The translations under genes were made by a program, and so were the position numbers. The notes under the pieces were generated by a model that saw only the letters and a list, made by a program, of their open reading frames with translations, did not search any database and was not told the DNA's origin. A DNA stretch of 64,000 bases from Hypholoma sublateritium FD-334 SS-4 (lineage: Eukaryota; Basidiomycota; Agaricomycetes; Agaricales; Strophariaceae). This document shows positions 45,784-57,200 of the stretch, in pieces. The stretch lies in contig KN817629.1 of the NCBI GenBank assembly GCA_000827495.1, positions 55,088-119,087 on the forward strand, read 5' to 3'. Every line of letters starts with the position of its first letter. Positions within the stretch are counted from its first letter, which is position 1.

Positions 45784-48122
45784 TCAATAGGGTGTTTCAC
45801 GGTAGCCCAACTTGAGACCTTCTGGGACATGGAAACTAAGGTTAGTGGCTGCCCCAACAGGGGAGTAGGTGTGGGCACACACCATCGAGAGGAAGGATAT
45901 ATCGTCCTTGCATAGTAGCTGCTCCTGGCCCTTGCGGTTGGCGATGGGCTCGTGTACGTAAGGAGCGGTGAACTCGAGGCGCTGTAGACAGACTGGGTCA
46001 GCAGCGCTCAATTGAGTACAGAAGGAGACATACCCTTCCGGTGAGCATTTCGTAGTACAGCAGGGCCATCATGTAGTAGTCGACGTAGCCGCGACGTATN
46101 GCCNTGTCAGCCGCATTCTCCAACGCATCTTCGCCTTCCCTTGNCATCGGGGTGTGGGTGAAGCTCATGCGCCGCGAGGATGNGGCGCACGAGTGCCTCC
46201 TNGACTGAGTGAAGTTTGAAATGACGATATGGCCCTCGTCGCTCATGAGCAGGTTTTCGCTGACGATTTCAAAATGAACGACGCCACACTCNTGGAGAGC
46301 TTCGATGGCGACCATCTNAACCAACACGTCAGTTCTCTGGAAAGCGCAGGAACAGGAAAGAAAAAGACATACGATTTCAGCCAGGAGGAACGTCGCATAC
46401 AAGCGGCGTAGGAAGCCGCCCTTATTTTCAATATGAGCGCTGAGGGTCCCCCGCGGATAGAACGTCTGTTACAAGCATCGTGAGCATCTTCCGGTTTATA
46501 TACGGACACATAATTTACCATGGCTAGTTTGAACTCGTTGGTGACTCCTCCTTGAATCGATCGACCACCATAGACTGATGCCAGACTGACTTGCCTCTGG
46601 CGCTGAGCTGCAATAAAGAAAGCCATTCGTTCTTGAGCTCCTTTCTTCCGCGTTCATCCGACATGTGCGCCGAGTGCAAAACCACACGCTCTTTCTTCTC
46701 CGTGCACCCGCCAACATGCAAGTTGGTCACGCGCGGATGCTCGATNGCCCAGAATGTCAAGTATCTCAACGGAATGACGGCCTTTTCCGTCGCTCGGAAG
46801 TCCACGCGCTGGGGTAGGTGGACCATNGGCACCTTTAGCACGACCGACGTCAGCGCGGGACGCCAGAGNCCTTTCGCACGGAGGCGATCGATGATCCTGC
46901 GCATCCGACGATTGACTGCAGTCGGCTCGGGTCCACGGAGGACCTTCGCTTCGACGAACACCAGCACGTCCACTAGGACGTCGAGTGTGGTANAAAGGGC
47001 CGTCTTGCAAACAAAGTGAACCACATGCTCGAGCGCGATGGCGGGAAGGTCCCGTGAGCTGGAAAGGAAAGAAAAGGCGCGGAACAACGAGAGGCTGACG
47101 TGCTCGACCACATCCTTCACGAAAACCCAGANGCGGCGAATCAACAAAAAGAGGTGCTCCAACGATAGACAAACGTAGTCAAGGGACAGGATGGACGCAT
47201 GCATGAAGAGAGTTATCATGTCGACAGCCAGCNCGGATATGTCGGAGCAGATAGTCCAGACTATGACAGAGAGGAAGACTAGCTTGATNATCTTCGCAAC
47301 AGAGANATGGCTCAGGAGCGAGGCACAGAAGCCAAACGCGATCACTGAAAGAGCAAGTAGGAGGGTGAAAGAGACCGAGGTGTCATGTGCGAATTCCTGT
47401 GATCTAGCAAGCATTTNGCTAGAAGTCCGAGTAGGAATTGCGCGGCGGGAATAGCTAATNTAGCTTATTGAGATATGCATGGNCAGATAATTGAANGGTT
47501 CTTACCNGGACGTTTGAGATGGTTTTGTAGAGATGGTNTCCGGTTTGGNATCGATGTTTGAGACCGAGTCTTTTTGCCGATAGTCTGGAATGCGGATGTN
47601 GGCGCTGTCGGCGATATCTGTTGGATTGAGGGNTTGGGGGATTTTGTTCTCGGAAAGGTCGGTAGAGAANGGAACTGGAGAGTAGACAGTAGAGGTGAAT
47701 ATGAAAGCGTCTTTGGTCTCTGCGGCGGCCACGGCGTTGCTGAGGGTAGATCTCAACAGACGCGATCCAGAGGCACTGTTGGAGTCGACATTGCCGCGAA
47801 ATGCAGGCACGGACAGCGTAAACAGAGCCCGTCTAGACTCAACATGATTTGACAGTGTTGTAGAGATTATCCCCGAGTTCAACTCGAGTCCAACACTCCA
47901 GGACACCAGAAGTCCTACAAGGATCGCTTTGAAATGTGGTTGCAAGGTGGACATNATGGACCAGAGGTCCATCATGGTGGCGGCGGNGCCCTTATGGGGG
48001 GACCTTGTGGTTGTTCTGTTGAGATGTTCTGAGTAGTCTGAGAGCAAGACCGATATGCTCTGTACTCGCCATNANGAGGTGAATTTATACCGAGAAGATT
48101 TCGTTTCGTCCTTGTCAGCCAT
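45784..48122 (-). CDS. Membrane-anchored pseudokinase (model partly uncertain)
   Basis: Minus-strand exons 48122-47506, 47454-46519, 46465-46373, 46315-46034 and 45981-45784. The N-terminal half has several hydrophobic segments (AILVGLLVSWSVGLEL, FTLLLALSVIAFGFCASLL, LVFLSVIVWTIC). The C-terminal third follows the protein-kinase plan: GTLSAHIENKGGF, AEIMVAIEALHECGVVHFEI, VSENLLMSDEGHIVISNF and DYYMMALLYYEMLTGR (the H of LHEC is partly N in the assembly). All catalytic motifs are altered: HRD reads HFE, DFG reads NFT, and the DWW-x-G site reads DYYMMA. It should be inactive as a kinase. Exon 2 needs a one-base frame change near 46575-46605 to join both halves, so either an assembly error or a real lesion is present. 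Many N bases fall in this gene. Confidence 0.6.
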
Positions 48123-48400
48123 CTGAATGCGCCCTTACCGGCCATTTGAATGCGTCCTGGCCAGCCATTTCAACCAGTCCGTGTCAACCAATCTTAGTAC
48201 GGATTACGACAGATCCTTGGATTTGACACAAGTGCGAGGTTGATGAGTGCACGGATCGGACTCGGATGCGTGCTGAATGCGTGTTATGTAGTTTCGTGTT
48301 GGGTGGTCTTGTGGGCAAACAAATTATGACGTCATTGATGCCGGTCTGACCCGGAAGCATAATGGGCTCCACAAGTTGGCCTCCTCCTTCACCACAGAAT
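48123..48400. promoter_or_regulatory. Divergent region between pseudokinase and small membrane-protein gene
   Basis: A 278-bp spacer between start codons. The repeated phrase GCCATTTGAATGCG/GCCATTTCAACC occurs three times at 48119-48176. No motif was identified further. Confidence 0.35.
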
Positions 48401-49242
48401 ATGTCTGCTCGCCTCGCCCGCAACGCCTTCACGTCTGCTGCACGTCGTGCACAGACTACCACCTCGTCTGCACGTTTGGCCCCCCCGACGCGCTATGTCT
48501 TCCACATCGCATGCAGGTGGGGCCAATATAAAATCCGACACCCCCTGGATAGTCCGTCATTCTTAATTATCGTTGCCTCCCAACCGTGGCCTGACCGGTA
48601 TATCACTATATTCATGATCATGTTACATAGGTTGGCTCGGCACTTGTCTTTGTTCCCGCCGTAAGTCTCTTCTTCTCTTCTGCACTTTCGCCGCTCAGCC
48701 GCTCACACGCCTATAGTTCCTTTACCTCGTCTCCCCATCTGCGAGGAAGAGCGAGCACTTGGTCCATGACGACAGACACGACTACCCTACGCTGAAGCAC
48801 ACGGACNCCGCGCCTGAACCAGCTGCAGCTGAGATAGTGGAAGAANCTGCACCTGTGGTGACTATGACGGACGATGAAGGCACTGTTGCAGATGTCAGCG
48901 CGTCAATCGCTGTGTCTGAGGTGTGTATTGCTCCTGTTTCTCCCTACACCATGCAAAGATTTGTGCTGACTACTCCTCTGCATACCCATAGGAAAGCGAC
49001 GTGCCCAAGGCGTCTCCGACGGTCAGTCACACATCATACCCCACGTAGCAATGGCTGGGATTGATTGGTATCTGCAAAAGGAAAACCACGCTGAGGGTGA
49101 GGCTGTATCTACCAACGTCGAGACCCCGGTTCGTTTGAATGTTTTGCACAAATCCTAAGAGAGATTCTAACGGCTCGTGAAATATGTTTAGGCTTCGGAG
49201 GAGGTCACCCAGGCTAAGTCGACAAATGAGGCCAGTACCTAG
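48401..49242 (+). CDS. Small putative mitochondrial single-helix protein
   Basis: Plus-strand exons 48401-~48496, 48631-48660, 48717-48920, 48992-49021, 49081-49128 and 49192-49242. The start MSARLARNAFTSAARRAQTT is rich in Arg, Ser and Ala without acids, as in mitochondrial presequences. Splicing of the 30-nt exon gives a membrane helix VGSALVFVPAFLYLVSPSAR. After it the protein is polar and acidic (TMTDDEGTVADVSA, KSTNEAST) to the TAG. The exon 1 donor is uncertain: the natural end near RYVFHIA has no in-phase GT, and GTCTTC at 48497 is a poor site. Two N bases fall in exon 3. Family not recognised; mitochondrial location is inferred only. Confidence 0.5.
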
Positions 49243-50476
49243 GTGTACTATGCAAGTACGCTTGTGAAACCTCCAATTTCTTGGTGGCGACTGAACTGCT
49301 TGTAAAAATGGCATCATTCTATAGATCGTATGGCGAAATTTATAGGGTACCGAGCGTGTATTTCATGCATTCCTAGAGACAAATCATGTCAGGTTTATAT
49401 ATTCATCATCCTTTTGCTGAATACCTAAGCCTGTTACATGAAAACGCTGCCGCGCATCCAAAGCAACATACTACAAGACGGTTTCGGTCGTCAGCCCTTA
49501 TCTTCGACGGCAGATAGCCCTGGTGGTATATCCTGCCTTTCTACTCACCATCTTATGTTTTTAGCCGATTATGTATTCCAAAGCTCAATAAATCGGGCTC
49601 GTCACTTTCGTGAGTTCAATCGGAACATATTGGCTTAGACTTGGCTTAGACTGACACCTGTCATTGATATCATTATATGCACTAATTACCCTCTAAATCA
49701 TTGTGACTTTATCTTCAGATTTGATTAGCCACTCGAAATGGAAAGTGAAGCCCTCACAAGTTTCTTGGTAATCTCCATACACCAGGTTCGAGGCGCGTCA
49801 TACAACTCAGCGAAGAATCAAGATGCGAATCACAAATACCAAACAAACAAACAAACTTGAAACGAAAGTTCTTCAGTCAGTGGCTCTGGACCGCGAATCA
49901 TCTGACAAAGGAAGGAAGAAGCGCGTTGGAACCAGCGACGATTCCTATATTCCACCGTCAAGCGGGTCGCTGATCAACCATACCTGGCATCTTTTCGTCG
50001 GCAATCTCACTATCTTTACTTACACGCATCTCATTGTCTATTGGAAAGTTTGGGTTGGAAACCGGTGCTGCGGGTGCCGATCAACTGTCAATTTTCAATG
50101 ACCGACTTACTGGAGGTTACTTGCTGAAAGGCGAAGGCGAATCTGCTTGAAGAGATGGATTTAAAGGGTGTCGGCCATCGAACGGGAGAAGATGCGCTAG
50201 AAGATCTGGGAATTGTGGACAGTTGTGGACCCATGCCAATTTATAGCCAGACAGCGCTCAAAGAGCCCCGGTCGCGGGTTACGGGTATGCCTATTTCTCG
50301 CACAACTTCTGCAAAACCTGATAATGACCGATGAACTAGATGTCTCAGCCTGACGGCCTTTCGAAGTTTGAGGACCAGCTTCAAGGCAAACACGGTAAAT
50401 TTCCACAGGCGAGTGCATTTCCATGATGTAGATCAATTTACAAAGTAGCTGGTACCCTAGAAAAACAATACTGAAA
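49243..50476. other. Intergenic, no gene seen
   Basis: About 1.2 kb between the small membrane-protein gene and the 3' end of the F-box-like gene. Open frames on both strands are short and unsupported. A short AAAC tandem run lies at about 49840-49855. Confidence 0.45.
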
Positions 50477-51940
50477 CTAGTCGAACAAAACATCCTCGTG
50501 GTCGCCGTACGCCTGTTCCTCTGGCCATACGAGGGACTCGGAGCAAAATTTGAGTTTAAAGTCGTCACGTTCTCCAAAATCCAACGTGAGCTCCGCTTCC
50601 GCCCCATCGTCGGAACTGACTGCGAACATGATGGTACTGACAGGTTTNCCACAATCATATCGTGCTGCGATCACACCGTCGACCACACCGTCGTCCTCGC
50701 CCCAAACGTCNGCGGCGAACNCTAGTGTCTGCAACTTTGGCCACGGCACATAGGGCTCCCCACNGGGGCCATCAANTCTNCCCAGTGACAGAAGTCTAAG
50801 AAGTGGCGAANGNCCAACGGGCNNGCACAAGGCGGTAAAGACGGTGATGTCTCGGAATGTCTGGAAGATGCGGAGGTAATTCAACTCTGTGAAATCGAAC
50901 TCGACAAAGTGCAAAGAGCGAAGGTTTTGAAATCTGGAGCTTTGGTTGGGAATACTCCACAAGTCGTCTAAATCGTGCTCCTGGAGGGACTTCAGCGTCA
51001 AGGATTCGAGCATCGGTGCATTGAGTAGAAACATCATCCCGGAGTACGTCTCGCCGGACTGGCTGAACATCCTTAATGACTGCAGATTCGGGAGATCGAG
51101 AGTGTTCACTCGCTGGTTGGGCCAGGACCCGGGNGCGAGGATATCACCATAAATGGAAAGATTGGCCAGAGATGGAGAACACATCAAGATGTCCCGAAGC
51201 GCCGCATATTGCAGGGGAAGATATCGAATTTGATCGAGATGNAGAGTAACAATTGCATTCAAGGGCGGGCGAAAAAGCTGCGTGCCGAGTCCACGGAGGC
51301 GCAGGAACTTCAGCCGGGGACTGTTATCCGTGAAAATGTGGGGACTGTGGACGCNGCGGTTGCAGAAGGTGAGGTCGGCCTCGCTGACGTCGTCGACCGT
51401 CAGGGAAAGGATCTGCAGTCTTGGCGCGGGCGCAGNGCAAATGCGTCGGACGATGGGNTGTTCCCCACGCTCACATGTGTACCTCAAGCAGAGGCTGCGC
51501 CATCGGTGGGAATGGGGGAGGATGAGGTCCATGATCGCATCGAGAAGAGGGATGCTCATTGTAGCATCCTGGCCGGCGGACTCGATCCGGATGTTGAGGT
51601 CGCAAGCACCCGAGCGCTCCAGCCTGTCGAAAATGTTGTCGATGCTGCAACCTGCGTCCACTTCTATGGACGTCCACATCGTGGGCGTCGCAAGCGAGAC
51701 CCGGCGGAAATATAAGCAAATTTGGGTTGTGAGAACCTCCCATGGGACGCCCTCGTTCCGGCGTGCGTCGACAGTAAGGAAGGGTGTTTCGTCTGCCGTG
51801 TTTTTTCCTTCTTCGAATATCTTGGCGATAATTTCACTGGGAAGGTCGATGATTCCTGTGGCCATTTTGCAGTGATCTTGAAGCCTTGTTAACGGCGATT
51901 CGCAGGACGGTTGATTAAGAGTACAAACGGCCTCTGCCAT
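50477..51940 (-). CDS. F-box-like / LRR hypothetical protein, single exon
   Basis: One unbroken frame of 487 residues from an ATG at 51940. The segment IIDLPSEIIAKIFEEGKN then FRRVSLATPTMWTSIEV is the usual F-box-like opening of agaricomycete expansion families. Leucine-rich segments follow: LQILSLTVDDVS, LKFLRLRGLG, LANLSIYGDIL, LPNLQSLRMFSQSG, MLESLTLKSLQE and LRSLHFVEFDF. Such proteins probably serve as substrate receptors for ubiquitin ligases. No intron is needed, unlike the other F-box gene in the window. About 14 single N bases give unknown residues but do not break the frame. The gene start is about 185 bp from the left end of the large transposon. Confidence 0.82.
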   Translation of the reverse strand: MAEAVCTLNQPSCESPLTRLQDHCKMATGIIDLPSEIIAKIFEEGKNTADETPFLTVDARRNEGVPWEVLTTQICLYFRRVSLATPTMWTSIEVDAGCSIDNIFDRLERSGACDLNIRIESAGQDATMSIPLLDAIMDLILPHSHRWRSLCLRYTCERGEXPIVRRICXAPAPRLQILSLTVDDVSEADLTFCNRXVHSPHIFTDNSPRLKFLRLRGLGTQLFRPPLNAIVTXHLDQIRYLPLQYAALRDILMCSPSLANLSIYGDILXPGSWPNQRVNTLDLPNLQSLRMFSQSGETYSGMMFLLNAPMLESLTLKSLQEHDLDDLWSIPNQSSRFQNLRSLHFVEFDFTELNYLRIFQTFRDITVFTALCXPVXXSPLLRLLSLXRXDGPXGEPYVPWPKLQTLXFAXDVWGEDDGVVDGVIAARYDCXKPVSTIMFAVSSDDGAEAELTLDFGERDDFKLKFCSESLVWPEEQAYGDHEDVLFD

Positions 51941-52123
51941 TTTGAGGTTAGAAGACGTGATTCATGTTTTCGATAGATAAATCAGATGCAAGGTAAGTAT
52001 TTTTGAGAACCCGTCGCGCATGGGTGAACATTCGCGATTAGGAAGTACGTATCTTTGAAACGAGCCGCACAAACGGACCCCAAGATCTGGTTTCTTTATC
52101 GAAACCCACCGTCTGCGGGATCT

Positions 52124-52125
52124 TA
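52124..52125. repeat. Left target-site duplication TA
   Basis: The dinucleotide TA directly outside the left inverted repeat, matched at 62117-62118. Two bases alone are weak evidence; the call rests on the repeat ends. Confidence 0.5.
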
Positions 52126-52153
52126 TGTCGGAAAGTTGAAAAGTGCCTAATTA
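52126..52153 (+). repeat. Left terminal inverted repeat of the Plavaka element
   Basis: TGTCGGAAA, nine variable bases, then TGCCTAATTA. Inverted match at 62089-62116 with the same spacing. Confidence 0.85.
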
Positions 52154-52183
52154 GAAATATGCCTAAACGGGAGCCGTTTTCCC

Positions 52184-52304
52184 ATGATTAGGTCACCATT
52201 TATGACATATTTTGATAATCACTTCGACCCTACCATAATCAGCGCCCTTAGGTCTGATTTAGAGCGTGCCGGTCCTGATGACGCACTCAGATTGTCTGAT
52301 TAGA
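52184..52304. repeat. Left subterminal repeats of the Plavaka element
   Basis: Several short related words occur here: ATGATTAGG, ATAATCAG, CCTTAGGTCTGATTT, CCTGATGA, CTCAGATTGTCTGATTAG. They match the CTRATCAG words at the right end and may be transposase-binding sites. Confidence 0.6.
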
Positions 52305-52567
52305 CATTCTATTAATAATTATAAGCCTTGGTTCGATGTGGCAAAGATCAAGGCGCGGCGGCGTCCCCCGGCGTAGGTATAATATTCAACTCAAAGATGG
52401 AATAACAGTTATATTACGAAAAGCAAAATATATTATTAACAACTCTCAGTGAAGCAAGCAGGCCTGGCATTGAAATGCAAGATAAGAAAGCAGGCAAGCT
52501 GAAAGAGAGAGAAGACGCACCATTGTATTCCCTGGACCATCTATCAGATTCAGACGTAGCCCAGAAA

Positions 52568-53044
52568 TCAAATTCCCTCGACGGGAGTTGAGGAGTTGAT
52601 GGCGTCGAGTTCAGATGTGATTGCTCGTATCTTCAATTCAGCAATCTCTCCCTTCAGCATTTGGATCTCCAACTTTAGCGCTGTGATTTCATCCTGTGCT
52701 TGCTGATACGCCTAAAATAAAAGAGCGTGTCATCAGATAATCTGTGACTACCAGTGGGAGAAATTACAAAATTATACCTTGTACAAGCGACCTGGGTCGA
52801 GAATTCCCGGGATATCGCCCTCCGTAAGTGAATCAGCTGAAATGCTAGCCCGACGTGGGGTGATCGATCCGTCGGAACCCGAAGCGCTATCGGAGACAAC
52901 CGACATCGTCAACGCTCCCGTGTGTTGGGGGGATAATACAGGAGGAGGTACACCTGTCACTGCAGAGGTACCGGCGGCCGAATCGGGCGTCGACAAGTTG
53001 AGGGGGTACTGCGATGGCAGACGAGAGGGTAAACGACGAGACAT
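52568..53044 (-). CDS. Small coiled-coil protein encoded in the transposon
   Basis: Two exons, 53044-52778 and 52711-52568, joined across a 66-bp intron, give 136 residues. The N-terminus is Ser/Pro-rich and basic (MSRRLPSRLPSQYP) with SITPRRASISADSL. After the intron comes a clear heptad region: DEITALKLEIQMLKGEIAELK. The plan mirrors the larger accessory protein of the same element: start MSRR-LP, disordered stretch, a short tyrosine motif before the intron (RLYK here, KIYQ there), then a coiled coil right after it. It therefore looks like an N-terminal paralogue kept as a separate gene. It could pair with the accessory protein through the coiled coil. This role is inference; the gene model and phases are solid. 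Confidence 0.75.
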
Positions 53045-54298
53045 ACTATTTAGAATTAAGAGGGGTGTTGGTGTTTTTCTGGTATTATAGTTGGCAATCA
53101 ACTTGCCGCTATTTATCGTAAAGAATATGACATGCATTGTTGTACTCATGTTTCCATTCGGACATGTTTCAATTACAATATTAATACCCCTTAAATTAAT
53201 GTAGTAACTTCGCCTGGATTCAGACCCTTCATCACACTCATTTACTGTAAGCTCCGTGGCGGACTGAACATGAGGTAGTGTGTATGTATGCTATTATTAT
53301 GTCATATAGGTAAGTAGCATTGTCAGCGGTAATTAAGTACTGGAATAGTATTATAATAACATAACAATGGGCCTCAAACACGAGTCGTAATAAAGAGTCA
53401 GAGGCACAGCACCGGCATGTCAAAAGTATGCAGACCAAACAATCAGCCGTCTGTCTGAATCATGACAAGTCTGAATCTGACAGGGCAGGCAGAAAACGTG
53501 TTCGTGATGACTGCATTACTTCATTGACAATGCAGAAGATTCAGACGGCACAACGTGCATCCAATTATTGTTTCACTGCAGTGTCAGTGGGTCCAGGGTC
53601 ACGTCGCACCGTAACGGAGCGCGGCGCGCTGCCGACACTATTTAAACGCACGAAATGGACATCTGAGACGACAGTGCAATGGCCCCAGTGTCACTCTCGT
53701 GCATGCGGCGGAGAGGCTGCGGCGAGAGGCTGGCTGCCAGTGCTTGCGCCGCACAGCTAAACGCGTCGATGTATTAATACCAAGTACTAATCATAGTGTT
53801 CGATTTTCATTGAGAGAGTCAACTAAATGCTAGCGTAATATTACTAGCTGTAGGCCAATGGTATTGTCAGGTTGAATGAAACGACACCGACTTCTCAGAT
53901 GATAGAAAGGAATTTAAATGTCTTAGACTGTTATTTACATCGGTATTCTACAGCTTTCCAAGAATCTGACAGCAAATGGAAAGCTCTAATACAGCCAGAA
54001 GTGCGGCTTTACTGCTTATTTTATGAGGCTACTGTGTATCTGACTGTCTAATGAACAGTGAGCAGTTCAGAGAGTATATTCTAGATCGTTTAGTAAGAGT
54101 ATTAGTGCAGAAGGGTACTAGTATTTGTCGTACTAGAAGTATTATCTAGCTTGGTCAAACTGTCCGTCGAGAGCCTAGATTTTACCCTAGAAGTGTTTAG
54201 GAACTCTGCGTCATCTGAAATGCCAAAGCACAAGAGTATAAAACGAGGGACAATTTAAATGCGGCTCTCAGTATCGACAGAAACCTCAGTAAAATAGT
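53045..54298. other. Divergent spacer inside the transposon
   Basis: This 1.25-kb stretch separates the small coiled-coil gene from the transposase gene. It contains a GC-richer patch (53580-53760) and many copies of TCAGAC/TCTGAC-like words at 53430-53600 and 53950-54060. It probably holds both promoters. No gene was supported. Confidence 0.45.
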
Positions 54299-57200
54299 AT
54301 GTCCAGCCGACTACCTGCAGCCACTCGAGACTGCCGCTACTGCGGTAGAAAACTCGGGGCGAGAGGTATAACCTCTCACGAAACACGCTATTGCCCAAAT
54401 CGCCCGACGATTCAGACTCAAGCAGACGCTCAGGCCGTAATAACTGACACACAATCTCACGACGAAGCACTTGTGGACTTCATCTTGCAAACAGATACCG
54501 GCGCAGGTGAATCTAATCTCATAATTTCTCGACTGATAAGCTAATACACAAATATTTCTAATAGGCGCTGCACCACTGTTGGCTGCATTGGCTCCAGGTG
54601 GTGCATCTGATTCGAGACGTACAGGACTCAATCGCGACCGAAACGATTCAGACGATTCAGAATCTGAATCTGAAGAATCGGACGACGAAGTTGAGGCTAT
54701 TACCTCACACTCTCAAGCTGAATCAGACGAAGGTACTTCCGACTACATTTCGCGACTTTATTTCCTGGCTAATTCATATTCTCATTCAATATTAGAGGAC
54801 GATTCAGATCTTCTTGTGCATGAGTCAGACTTGGATGAGCAGCAGTTTACCGCAGCATATGGTGGTGAAGCTGCTGATCCTGAATCAGACGCACTGCCAA
54901 CCACTGTCCTTAACGACATCAAGATTGTTTACCATCCTTCGGCAGGCCGGCTGCCCGATATCTACAGTTTCGAATACTATTGCAACACTCCCACAGAAGA
55001 GAAGCATGCCAACGATTCTGGATCCGAAGCGATGGAGTCCAATTCCAATAGGCGCCCATGGAATCCGTTCCCTACGCGGGCCGATTTCGAGCTTGCCGAA
55101 GTGATGCTCGACGGTCATCTAAACAAGCAACAGATTGAGAGAATCCTGGCGATAATTTGGAAGGCGATGAAAGGCCCTGACAGCTCAGATACAACGGACA
55201 GAGTCACCATCCAGAATTCAGCTGATTTATCGAATATATGGGACCACGCACTCAAGACACGAGCGACAGGGGTATGTAATTCATTTGACTCTTAGGGCGT
55301 ATATATTACTCATTAATTCTTTCTGTTATGCTATTACTATCAGTTTCAGAAGCGGACATTTGCTGTTCAATACCGAAACAAAGATCTGGTATATGATGTC
55401 TGGTTACGGCCCCTCTGGGACTGGTGCCGAGAACTCCTTTCGAACCCCGTCCTGGTCGCTGAATTCCAGTGGAATGCAGAGAAGCTGTACAAATACAACG
55501 GAGAAATATTTGAGCGGTTTATGGATGAGCCTTGGACGGCAAATCTTTGGTGGAGGGTTCAGGTAAGTCAAAGTAATAATTGCACTCCAAGTTTTTTCGT
55601 TGTTAATAATATCCGTAGGACACTCTTCCGCAAACCGCGTCCCCTTTCTTTATTATACTCTATGCGGACAAAACCAGGTTGTCATCATTTGGGACGGAGA
55701 AAGGATATCCCGTACTTGCTCGTTGCGCGAACCTACCAGTCACGATCAGGAATGGAGAAGGCACCGGAGGAGGTCGACTTGTTGGGTGGCTGCCTATTGT
55801 ACGTATTGGTACTCCATTATTAATTCCTGTCTCGCTAATTATTTTAGCCGGAGTCGCATGAAGATGCAAGCAACACTAAAAAGAAGGATTTCGTAAATGT
55901 GAAGCGCACTGTATGGCATACAGCATTTTACGAAATTGTGAAGTCAATCGAACAGTACACGGAAACGGGCACTTCTGTGTTGTGTGGAGATCAAATAACG
56001 CGACAAATATTCCCCCGTATATTACTTATATCTGCCGATTACGAAGAACAGTAAGCACATAATCAGCAATGTGTTGCAATTGCATATCAAAATATCTAAT
56101 GGTATTACAGGACCATGATTACATGCATACGGGGTGGACTTAGCAAACACCCGTGCCCAACCTGCCTCGTTCACAGGGATGATATCCCAAACCTCCCTCA
56201 CCCTCCCAACAGATGTGTTCTACGAACTTCTGCCAAGATGCAAGAGGTTTTCAATCGGGCTCAAGAAATGAGGGCTGTTGAGGGCGATGCGCTCCTTCAG
56301 GCCTATGGCTTGCGAGATGTCGAGGTTTGTTAAAGTTCAAATTATAGTAATATTCAACTACTGATATTACTTCTACTGCAGAATGTTTTTTGGCGCTTGA
56401 TGGGTGTAGACGTGTATAATGCCGTGTCGTGGGACCGGTTGCACGCTTATCATGGTGGCTTATTCTCTGATCACTTATTGGAAGAACTGAAGAGTGTGAT
56501 CAAAGAATCGCCTGGGCGTACAATGGCAATTGCTATTGACGATGCGTAAGTCTGAATGCCATTGCAACTTTAGTATTACTACTACAACAGATCAAACATG
56601 TCAATGATACGTGAATATTATTCTGAAACAGCCTTTCACACATTCCCTCCTGGAGTGGATTGAATCATTTCACCACACTGAAGGCCACCGGAGAATTTGC
56701 GGATGGAACAAAATATGAGGACCTTTCGAAGGTGCGATCAATAATCTGGGCGCTTATTATCAGTACCCCATTTGTATCACGATTACTTATGGCTAATTTA
56801 AATCCCGGACTGATTATTATAGGTCATATTGTTTGCGGCCCAGCATGTTCTTTCGGAACGCAATGAATCAAAACGGGGCTACATATTAATGAAACTCATT
56901 CGAAGCTATCTCGAATTAGATATGTGCGCCAGCCTTACTGTTCACACAGAGACAACAATTGCCGCGGGTGAAGGCGAACTCAAAATATTTGGAGGCCTTT
57001 TGAAGGTGCGTCTACAGTTATTACATCTTTACATTACTACGTCCCTGACCAGACACTCAATATACGGATATGACATCAGGAGTATCAACTCGTGCATCCA
57101 GTTAAGGGCTGGAATTTTCCCAAGGTGCACACCCACGAACACATGTTTCAAGATATTCGAAACAAAGGGGCAACTAGAAACTACAATACAAAGCCAAGCG

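Noticed and set aside
56632..56700. Apparent frameshift in the transposase near WSGLNHF
   Set aside because: It disappears when the preceding exon ends in phase 2 and the acceptor at 56631 is used; the frame is then continuous.
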